Positions 58,301 to 64,000 of a stretch of 64,000 bases of DNA are shown one piece after another. Position numbers and translations under genes: made by a program. The notes under the pieces are model-generated. The model was not told the origin of the DNA and ran no database searches. It worked only from the letters and a program-made list of their open reading frames with translations. The DNA comes from Phytomonospora endophytica (GTDB lineage Bacteria > Actinomycetota > Actinomycetes > Mycobacteriales > Micromonosporaceae). The stretch lies in NCBI RefSeq assembly GCF_014202425.1, contig NZ_JACHGT010000002.1, positions 62,001 through 126,000 on the forward strand, in the 5' to 3' direction. The stretch's first letter is position 1; each line of letters starts with the position of its first letter.

Positions 58301-58573
58301 GTGAGTCTGCCGGAACTGGGCTGCCGCCCCGATTTCGTGTACCGCCTCGACGGTGTCGATGTCGCGGTGTTCGTCGACGGTCCCCATCACGCCGGCGCGA
58401 GCCGAATCCACCGCGACACCGAGGCGGAGAACCGCCTCATCGACGTCGGCTGGGAGGTGATCCGTTTCAGTCACAAGGAAGTCGACGACTGGATCGGCGT
58501 CTTCCGCCGGCACCGCAACGTCTTCGGTCCCGGCTTGACCGACACGCCCGAACCCAGCGAAGGAACCCGATGA
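52370..58573 (+). CDS. Kinase-helicase-DUF1998-nuclease fusion of a DISARM-like operon
   Basis: This 2067-aa protein has an N-terminal Ser/Thr kinase (about 8-285) with Lys44, His-Arg-Asp (144-146), Asp-Phe-Gly (164-166) and Ala-Pro-Glu (190-192) intact. A superfamily 2 helicase (about 415-1400) has TTGTGSGKS (441-449), DELH (563-566), zinc-like Cys pairs (about 783 and 895) and QRSGRAGR (about 1340). A zinc ribbon follows at about 1636-1658, a DUF1998 four-Cys cluster at about 1880-1905, and a DUF559/Vsr-type nuclease at about 1960-2050 (CRPDFVYRLDGVDVAVFVDG). All catalytic residues of the kinase look functional. ATG at 52370; stop overlaps the next start. Confidence 0.85.
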   Translation: MASGDLVGGRYRRLELRGGGMGTVYRAADVTKSTGEADSIVALKVVLPLHEPVDAIKRHGAAKDLERFQREIRIMQRLDAPGLPRVLDSGHDEASGQPYLIMEYIDGLTLNDLVGDALPVGPVAAIGAQLADALAVAHRADILHRDLKRSNVMLLPNGRVKLIDFGVGLPLDLPGITSSGTVVGSKNYMAPEQLSGGNLDGRTDLYGLGCLLYELLCEPSASPFTARRAEQLAVGIDVPIPALTDLRGDVPPRLAILVAALLDPALAGRPETAEAVAEALWEVVRTTAATALPARFRTGDPAAFLPDTPTADHPSYAVNDEATSDASFLNVFEQRTRLVEEYANFTGGGVIIDDPRIQKYLDKGAEDREQWPDPYVALNPAFAAGGTVPELIADGLLHDGCDAIFRFDKKSGVDKPLGLYRHQREALEVASREDRPSYVLTTGTGSGKSLSYLLPIVDRVLKGKKGPDDKRIRAILVYPMNALVNSQMEELERFLGDGFGEGAEPVTFARYTGQEGQEKRTEIRANPPDILLTNYVMLELMLTRREDRKVIAAAKGLEFLVFDELHTYRGRQGADVAWLIRRLKQACEAPDVQCVGTSATMSTGGTGRQERKKEVAGVAGLIFGREIRPEHVIEETLVRVTVPDAEPVTAQHVHATVLPPKYEDLRAHPLAAWIEDEFGLARASDGTYERRPPITVEAAAEELASQTGTSVEECDAAIRRLLLHGAKTPGRPLFAFKLHQFLSKGDHVYATLDTENRRYFTRDYQVERPGGEQEIYVPLSFCRTCGRDYYSVWRDTSGPVPRYTARYQIEVAEDDHIAEGYLHIRSDEEWPAADTDELLERLPDSWIEFAAGGKPVVKKARVGDVPRAVAVTPQGFEIADGASATWIPGRFRFCLSCGVVNERRRSGDFAVLATLNQEGRSTATSVLSAAILRELRNMPKADQKLLSFVDNRQDASLQAGHFNDLVRHVLQRAALHLALKDRPADEPYLRSEDVATAVATAMGLNHADYAENTGEYSSARQETTGVFRRRLDLLLHADLGGGWRITLPNLEQVDLLHVHYADLDELCADEPRWAGVHLLADATAAKRAEIVTTVLDAMRRELAIEVDCFRQESFEQLAAATNRRLSERWRLTPSDRPQQTIVYPGSGGGFDDRLLKFFSSRGKVGAYLQRTLNEKIKLEDRDLIIAQLLRLLAEVGILTETAPAPRRFVRGATRQAHTPDRNGYRLNAACLRWRLGPGLYGIHDRLTTTRPDDSRPEVNRFFLNLYRRPTDTLNHLWAREHTAQVPADLREKREKDFRSADLPVMYCSPTMELGVDIAYLNAVLMRNVPPTPANYAQRSGRAGRHGQPALIVTYCATGNSHDQYYFKNRTKMVSGSVTPPRLDLCNEDLITSHIQSIWLTEADISPGKDIPSTVDTSAFDDEDFAPDAKMPLFDDLKEKSRQRAPLDRTRRKASELLEPLRSALVGTTWWDEAWLDGVVKRIPTDFDHAFERWRGLYRAASTDVREQFNRSIGWQLRQRERDEAARREREARAQLRLLRNGGGDRNTMSADFNPFRYLASEGFLPGYSFPRLPLAAFIPGGDRREGDYIQRSRFIAITEFGPSALIYHEGERFEVRRVQTDSDSNGELVLRRMRRCGVCGCAHLPDELADRCEVCRADLTELDTNLLELKTVYTEKRDRITSDEEERHRVGYVVETAFKFVDHGERPGRVEARVRDRDGGDVATYIYGDAALVRRVNRRRRTQKDDGYFIDPVTGRWLGKGAADRAVGDASEVDDEDKTTVRKRVIPFVEDTHNIALLRLAEPVDRETALSVMYALERGIEAAYQLEDVELSAELPSGDDRTEFLLFVESSEGGAGVLRQFENDPPALARAARAALEICHFDPDAQAMTDRNPDGCAKACYDCLLSYGNQFHHRLIDRHSAYELLRRLAEGTALSSGKGESRTGRHQRLTNAAESSLERHFLDEVKRHGFRLPTEAQVSLPELGCRPDFVYRLDGVDVAVFVDGPHHAGASRIHRDTEAENRLIDVGWEVIRFSHKEVDDWIGVFRRHRNVFGPGLTDTPEPSEGTR

Positions 58574-61452
58574 CCGTGTACACCCCGGGCACCTTGGTCA
58601 CCACCCGCGCCCGCGACTGGGTGGTCCTCCCCGAGTCGACATCCGAGATGCTGGTCCTGCGGCCCCTCGGCGGTTCCGACGACGACATCGCTGCGGTCTT
58701 CCCGGACCTGGAGCCGGGCGGGGTCGCCGAAGCGACCTTCGCGCCGCCCACGCCCGGCGACCTGGGCGACGCGGCCTCGGCGGGTCTGCTGCGCACGGCG
58801 ATGCGAGTGGGTTTCCGTTCTTCCGCGGGACCGTTCCGCGCCCTGGCAGGCCTTGCGGTGGACCCACGCGCCTATCAGCTCGTTCCACTGCTGATGGCCC
58901 TGAGGCAGGAAACGGCCCGGCTGCTCATCGCAGATGACGTCGGTGTCGGCAAGACCGTGGAGGCCGGACTCATCGCCACCGAGCTCCTGGCCTCAGGAGA
59001 GGCCTCCGGTCTGGCCGTCCTGTGCTCGCCGGCGCTGGCCGAACAGTGGCAGGACGAACTGCGGCAGAAGTTCAACATCGACACCGAGTTGGTCCTCGCC
59101 TCGACGGTGAACCGGTTGCGGAGGACCCTCGACCTCGGGCAGACCATCTTCCAGAAGTACCGGCACGTCGTGGTCTCCACCGATCTGATCAAGAACCCCA
59201 AATACCGTGCGGAGTTCCTGAAGAACTGCCCGGACCTGGTGATCGTGGACGAGGCGCACGGCTGCGTGGCCTCCGACGACGACAAATCCACCCAACGCAA
59301 CCAGCTGCGCTACGAACTCCTCCAGCAGGTCGCCGCCGACACCGGCCGGCACCTCCTGCTGCTGACCGCCACCCCGCACAGCGGGAAGTCGGCCGCGTTC
59401 CGCAACCTCCTCGGCCTCCTCCACCCTCGCCTGTCGAATGTGGACATCGACACGGATGCGGGCCGACGGCTCCTGGCGGAGTACTTCGTGCAGCGCAAAC
59501 GCGCCGACATCCGCCACTACCTTGACGAGGACACCGAGTTCCCAGCCGACAGGCTCTTCAAGGACGAAACCTACAAGCTCACCCCCGGCTACCGTGCCCT
59601 CCTGGACGCCGCCATCGACCACGCGCGCGGCAAGGTCACCGGCGCCAGGGGACGCGCCGACCGGCGCTCCGAGCGCATCGCCTGGTGGTCGGCGATCGCG
59701 CTGCTGCGGTCCCTGGTGTCCTCACCGAGGGCCGCTGAACTGACCCTGCGCACCCGCTCGGCGGCGGCGATGGCCGAGACCGCCGAGGAAGCCGACCTCC
59801 TCGGCCGTCCGATCACTTTGGACAGCGTCGACGACGATCGCCTGGAGGGCATCGACCTCGCACCTGGAGCCGACTACGACGAGGCCGCCGCCGAGGTCCT
59901 GAAGCAGCTCGCCGACCAGGCCGCCGCGCTCGAAGGCCCAGACGCCGACGCCAAGCTCGCCGCCCTCATCAAGCACGTGAAGCGGCTGCTCGCCGAGGGC
60001 TACAGCCCCATCGTGTTCTGCCACTACATTCCCACCGCCGAGTACGTCGCGGAGCACCTGCGCGAGGCACTGCCCGGCAAGGTCCTGGTCGAGGCCGTCA
60101 CCGGCACCCTGTCGCCGCAGCAGCGGCTCCAGCGCATCGCCGACCTGGCCACCGCGAGCATGGAGAACCCCTCCGCGCGCAAAGTACTCGTCGCGACCGA
60201 CTGCCTGTCGGAGGGCGTGAACCTCCAGCACCATTTCGACGCCGTCGTCCACTACGACCTCGCATGGAACCCGACCCGCCACGACCAGCGCGAAGGCCGC
60301 GTCGACCGCTTCGGGCAGACGCGGGACCAGGTTAAGGTCGTGACGGTCTACGGAGCCGACAACGGCATCGACGGCAAGGTCCTCGACGTCCTGATCACCA
60401 AACACCGCAGGATCCGCAAGGAACTCGGCATCAGTGTCTCGGTGCCCGACGAGGCCTCAGCCGGCGTCACCGACGCCATCGTGGAATGGCTGGTGCTGAC
60501 CGACCGCGACGACCGCGCCGACCAGCCTGGCCTCTTCGAACTCGCCGACGTCGAGCAGACCCTCGACAAGGAGTGGCAGTCGGCCGCCGACCGCGAGAAG
60601 CGCACTCGCGCACGGTACGCGCAGAACGCGATCAAGCCCGATGAGGTGAAGACCGAGATCGACACCGTCCGCGATGTCCTCGGCGCCGCCGCCGACGTGG
60701 ACCTGTTCACCCGCCGGGCGCTGCGCGCCTACGGCGGGCTCATCACCGATACCCCCGAAGGCTTCACCGCCGACGTCACCACCACCCCCGTCGGGCTGCG
60801 CGACACCCTCGGCACCGCCCTCGGCGGCGACACCATCGACAAGGGCAAGCCGGTGGTGTTCCGCGTCAACCCGGCTGTCCCGCGCGGGGAGGCGGCCCTG
60901 GTTCGGACGGATCCGGCGATCTCCGCGCTCGCCGCTTACACACTCGATACCGCATTGGACAAAGACCTGCCGAGCAACGAACGCCCGGCCCGGCGTACCG
61001 GCGTGATGCGAACCGACGCGGTGAGCGTCCGTACGACTCTGCTGTTGGCGCGGTTCCGCTTCCAGCTCGTCCTGCCGTCCCGGCACGGCGTCCGCGACCT
61101 TGTGGCGGAGGACGTGCGACTGCTGGCCTTCACCGGCTCGCCGGACAGGGCTGTGTGGCTCGATCACGGCGATACTCTGAAACTCCTCAACGCCGAACCG
61201 AAGGCCAATGTGGACCGGAGTTTCGCGGAGAACTCAGTCGCACGCATCCTGGACACCCGCGACGCCCTCGACGAGCACCTCGCCGAGACTGCCGACCGGC
61301 TCGCCGAAGAGCTGTACAGCGCGCACCGGCGGGTGCGCGAGGTCGGCGGTGCGGGCCAGCGGAGGCTCGGCGGCCTGCGAGTGACGCCCCAGGGCACGGC
61401 CGACCTGCTCGGTGTGTACGTATACCTGCCCGTCTCGCCCGGAGGCGCCTGA
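58570..61452 (+). CDS. drmD: DrmD-like SNF2 helicase (DISARM class 1)
   Basis: In DISARM, DrmD is a SNF2-family translocase. This 960-aa protein has a Walker A LIADDVGVGKTVEAG (about 119-133), DEAH (227-230), SAT-equivalent LTATPHSGKS, and the C-terminal helicase motif GVNLQHHFDAVVHYDL then QREGRVDRFGQ. The N terminus MTVYTPGTLV and the LRPLGGSDDD run are those I associate with DrmD. ATG at 58570 overlaps the fusion gene stop; a methylase follows. Identification is by memory of the family, not a search. Confidence 0.85.
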   Translation: MTVYTPGTLVTTRARDWVVLPESTSEMLVLRPLGGSDDDIAAVFPDLEPGGVAEATFAPPTPGDLGDAASAGLLRTAMRVGFRSSAGPFRALAGLAVDPRAYQLVPLLMALRQETARLLIADDVGVGKTVEAGLIATELLASGEASGLAVLCSPALAEQWQDELRQKFNIDTELVLASTVNRLRRTLDLGQTIFQKYRHVVVSTDLIKNPKYRAEFLKNCPDLVIVDEAHGCVASDDDKSTQRNQLRYELLQQVAADTGRHLLLLTATPHSGKSAAFRNLLGLLHPRLSNVDIDTDAGRRLLAEYFVQRKRADIRHYLDEDTEFPADRLFKDETYKLTPGYRALLDAAIDHARGKVTGARGRADRRSERIAWWSAIALLRSLVSSPRAAELTLRTRSAAAMAETAEEADLLGRPITLDSVDDDRLEGIDLAPGADYDEAAAEVLKQLADQAAALEGPDADAKLAALIKHVKRLLAEGYSPIVFCHYIPTAEYVAEHLREALPGKVLVEAVTGTLSPQQRLQRIADLATASMENPSARKVLVATDCLSEGVNLQHHFDAVVHYDLAWNPTRHDQREGRVDRFGQTRDQVKVVTVYGADNGIDGKVLDVLITKHRRIRKELGISVSVPDEASAGVTDAIVEWLVLTDRDDRADQPGLFELADVEQTLDKEWQSAADREKRTRARYAQNAIKPDEVKTEIDTVRDVLGAAADVDLFTRRALRAYGGLITDTPEGFTADVTTTPVGLRDTLGTALGGDTIDKGKPVVFRVNPAVPRGEAALVRTDPAISALAAYTLDTALDKDLPSNERPARRTGVMRTDAVSVRTTLLLARFRFQLVLPSRHGVRDLVAEDVRLLAFTGSPDRAVWLDHGDTLKLLNAEPKANVDRSFAENSVARILDTRDALDEHLAETADRLAEELYSAHRRVREVGGAGQRRLGGLRVTPQGTADLLGVYVYLPVSPGGA

Positions 61453-64000
61453 TGGCCACTGTCTCGACACAGTTCACCTCGCTCACGACCGTTGGAGGGC
61501 TGCTGCCCGCGGACTTCCTACTGCGGGTCGCTGAGGGGCGCGGGCTGGCGCACACAGCGCCGGCGGACTACCGGGTGGTGGGGTCGCGCGGGGTGGACGA
61601 CGCGGCGGAGCGGCGCTGGTCGTACCTGCTGTCGGCCTGGCGCGAACTCCGTAAGGCGGGAATGAAGCTCCCCGCAGAGTTGAAGGAGGGCGAGGCACTT
61701 TCCGATCCTTCGGGCAGGGCTCGCGACGAGTGGCTACTGCCGCTGTTCGACGAGCTCGGGTACGGCGGACTGCCGACGGTGGCGGGCGGCGGGATCGCCG
61801 CCTCTGACGACGACGGGCGTACGAGTTTCCCGATCACCCACCAGTGGGGGCATGTGCCCATTCAATTGGTGAACTGGGCGACCGACATCGACGACCGATC
61901 GGCCTACGCGCTGACGCAGGAGTGCCTGAACAGGTCCGATGACAATCTGTGGGGCATCGTCTCCAATGGACGGACCCTGCGACTGCTGCGGGACAACTCG
62001 GCGCTGTCCGGACCGGCCTATGTGGAGTTCAACCTCGCGGACATCTTCGAGGGCGAACTGGTCGCGGACTTCGTGCTGCTGTACCGGCTGCTGCACGCGA
62101 CCCGGTTCCGGACTGAAGGGGATGCGCCGGCCTCGACGTGTGTTCTGGAGACCTGGCGCGGGGAGGCGATCCGCACGGGAGTGCGGGCCCTGGACCAGTT
62201 GCGGGACGGGGTCGAGACGGCGATCCAGACCCTGGGGACAGGGTTCCTCGCCCATCGTGCGAACAAGTTGGACCCAGACGACACCAGGCTCGACAAGGAC
62301 GAGTTCCACCACGCGGTGCTGAGGTTGACCTACCGACTGCTGTTCTGGTTCGTCGCGGAGGAGCGGGGGGTTCTGCACACCGAGGACACCGATTCCGCCG
62401 TGCTGGAACGGTACCGGGAGTACTTCTCCAGTGCCCGACTGCGGAGCCACGCCCGGAAACGGCGCGGGAGCAGGCACGTGGACCTGTTCCAGGGGGTGCG
62501 GTTCGTCCTCGACGGACTCGGTGATGAGGAAGGGCTGGAGACACTCGGGCTGCCGGGGCTCGGCGGGATCTTCGACCGGACCGAGGGCGACCGGCTGCTC
62601 ATCGGGAAAGAACTCTCCAACGAAGCGCTGCTGGCTGCCGTGCGATCCCTGGCGGCGGTGTACGACAAGGGTGCGCGGAGATGGCGGGCGATCGACTACC
62701 GGCACCTGGACGCCGAGGAACTGGGGTCGGTCTACGAGTCGCTGCTGGAGCGGGTGCCGCAGTTCGTGCCAGGTGAGCGGCGGTTTGTGCTGGAGACTCT
62801 GGCGGGGAACGAGCGGAAGACGACGGGGTCGTACTACACGCCGTCCTCGCTGATCGAAAAGCTTCTGGATACGACGCTCGACCCGGTGATCGACGCGGCG
62901 GAGAAGAAAGGCGGGGACGACCGGAAGGCGATCATCCGGGAGCTCCTGAGCCTGAAGGTCTGCGACCCGGCATGCGGGTCGGGGCATTTCCTAGTGGCGT
63001 CGGCGCGGCGGATCGCGAAGCGGGTGGCGTCGGTGAGGCATGAGACGCCGGAGCCGACGCTTGAGGAGACGCGGGAGGCACTGCGGGAGGTCATCGGGCG
63101 GTGCATCTACGGGGTCGACCTGAACCCGATGGCGGTGGAGCTGGCGAAGGTGGCGCTGTGGATGGAAGCCATGGTGCCGGGGATGCCGCTGGGGTTCCTG
63201 GACGCGCATGTGAAGCGAGGGAACGCACTGATCGGGGCTTACCCGAAGCTGATGAATGAGGGAATCCCGGACGATGCATGGACCGCGATCGAGGGGGATG
63301 ACAAGGCCGTCGCGCGGGAGCTGAAGAGAGACAACCGGAAGCAACGGGCATCGGGGCAGATCGGCCTCTTCGGAATCGGGGCTGCGAGCGCAGACGCTTC
63401 GAACACTGGAATCGCGGCCGAACTGCTGAAGATCACCCAGGCTCCGGCACGAGACCTCAGGGCGGTACACGCCCAAGAGGCCGACTATCGGATATGGAAA
63501 GCTTCGCAGGAAGTCGCCAAGAGGCGGCTCCTCGCAGACACATGGTGCGCAGCCTTCTTCTGGCCGAAGCAGGACGACGGGATGTATGCACCGACGGAAC
63601 AGCGGTACCGGGAACTTGCGGCGGACATTAAGTTGCCGATGGACACCGAGGCGGAGGTCCGTCGGCTCGCGGAGGAATACGCGTTCTTCCATTGGCATCT
63701 GGAGTTCCCGGAGGTGTTCGAGGTACCTGACCATGGGCTCGGGGCCGAAGAACAGACGGGGTGGACTGGGGGGTTCTCAGCGGTGGTGGGGAACCCGCCG
63801 TGGGAACGAATCAAGCTTCAGGAGCAGGAGTTCTTCTCCCAGCGGCACGCGGAGATCGCCGAGGCACCGAATGCGGCCGCCCGCAAGCGGATGATCGCAA
63901 CACTGTCCGAGACCAACTCAACGCTCTACCAGGAGTTCGAGAGAGCGAAGCGGGAAGCGTCGGGACAGTCGCACTTCACGAAGGCCTCGAAGCGATTCCC
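61452..64000 (+). CDS. drmMI: DrmMI-like adenine-specific DNA methylase (partial)
   Basis: Only 849 codons are in the window; the gene runs off the right edge. It has an Eco57I-type N6-adenine methylase core: SAM-binding DPACGSGHFL (Asp505 onward), GVDLNPMAVELAKVALW, and catalytic NPPW (Asn781 onward). The N-terminal about 400 residues are typical of type IIL/DISARM methylases. ATG at 61452 overlaps the drmD stop by one base. In DISARM this enzyme marks host DNA as self. Any target-recognition domain lies mainly beyond the window. Confidence 0.85.
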   Translation, partial: MATVSTQFTSLTTVGGLLPADFLLRVAEGRGLAHTAPADYRVVGSRGVDDAAERRWSYLLSAWRELRKAGMKLPAELKEGEALSDPSGRARDEWLLPLFDELGYGGLPTVAGGGIAASDDDGRTSFPITHQWGHVPIQLVNWATDIDDRSAYALTQECLNRSDDNLWGIVSNGRTLRLLRDNSALSGPAYVEFNLADIFEGELVADFVLLYRLLHATRFRTEGDAPASTCVLETWRGEAIRTGVRALDQLRDGVETAIQTLGTGFLAHRANKLDPDDTRLDKDEFHHAVLRLTYRLLFWFVAEERGVLHTEDTDSAVLERYREYFSSARLRSHARKRRGSRHVDLFQGVRFVLDGLGDEEGLETLGLPGLGGIFDRTEGDRLLIGKELSNEALLAAVRSLAAVYDKGARRWRAIDYRHLDAEELGSVYESLLERVPQFVPGERRFVLETLAGNERKTTGSYYTPSSLIEKLLDTTLDPVIDAAEKKGGDDRKAIIRELLSLKVCDPACGSGHFLVASARRIAKRVASVRHETPEPTLEETREALREVIGRCIYGVDLNPMAVELAKVALWMEAMVPGMPLGFLDAHVKRGNALIGAYPKLMNEGIPDDAWTAIEGDDKAVARELKRDNRKQRASGQIGLFGIGAASADASNTGIAAELLKITQAPARDLRAVHAQEADYRIWKASQEVAKRRLLADTWCAAFFWPKQDDGMYAPTEQRYRELAADIKLPMDTEAEVRRLAEEYAFFHWHLEFPEVFEVPDHGLGAEEQTGWTGGFSAVVGNPPWERIKLQEQEFFSQRHAEIAEAPNAAARKRMIATLSETNSTLYQEFERAKREASGQSHFTKASKRF

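Noticed and set aside
52370-64000. BREX/Pgl phage exclusion
   Set aside because: A kinase and a methylase are present, but no PglZ-type phosphatase, BrxC/PglY ATPase or Lon-like protein; the SNF2 helicase and DUF1998 fit DISARM better.

Overview
The window is high-GC, gene-dense DNA from an actinomycete. Signs of this are GTG/TTG starts, many 4-bp start/stop overlaps, DtxR/IdeR-type iron boxes, a LytR-CpsA-Psr protein, the FolC-DUF4233-Ndk-ValS gene set, an AfsR/SARP regulator, a WXG100-like/DUF1023 pair and an Lsr2-like DNA-binding tail. I cannot name the species. No rRNA, tRNA, CRISPR array or insertion sequence was recognised.

Housekeeping and transport half (about 1-32.4 kb). A five-gene peptide ABC importer operon (minus strand, 307-6176) lies back to back with a fused anthranilate synthase (trpEG). 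trpEG is preceded by a classic attenuator: a 12-residue leader peptide with tandem Trp codons and a perfect 9-bp terminator hairpin. Next come a WXG100-like/DUF1023 secretion-type pair, ndk, a membrane-anchored VOC protein, rarD, an LCP protein, DUF4233-folC, an iron-uptake operon efeUOB under two iron boxes, an MFS transporter, valS, a CDF metal transporter, a large membrane protein overlapping it antisense, a DUF3311/SSS symporter pair, osmC, an SDR, a DUF1772 protein, an EamA transporter and an orphan yidD with a Cys-rich N terminus.

Accessory and conflict half (about 32.4-64 kb). This begins with a membrane-anchored Mrr-like nuclease, a gene broken by three same-direction frameshifts, and a secreted zincin. 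Then comes a signalling module: a Crp/Fnr regulator and a three-TM PycTM-like (Pycsar effector-type) protein, divergent from a class III nucleotide cyclase. The cyclase is translationally coupled to a 765-aa P-loop/HEAT-like protein and an unknown third protein. Cyclase and large protein share a short Gly/Ala-rich motif of the kind used for homotypic (amyloid-like) recruitment.

Next is a minus-strand cassette for a small peptide with eight cysteines: precursor, thioredoxin-like protein, ABC exporter and S26 signal peptidase, followed by an AfsR-type regulator. The last 16 kb is a defence island: a winged-helix/nuclease-fold protein with an Lsr2-like tail, an AAA/DUF234 ATPase, and a plus-strand operon of a 2067-aa kinase-helicase-DUF1998-nuclease fusion, a DrmD-like SNF2 helicase and a DrmMI-like adenine methylase running off the end. 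The operon looks like a DISARM class 1 variant.

The strongest candidates for undescribed biology are the cyclase/PycTM/Crp/P-loop-HEAT module, the eight-Cys peptide cassette, and the kinase-helicase-nuclease fusion that heads the DISARM-like operon.
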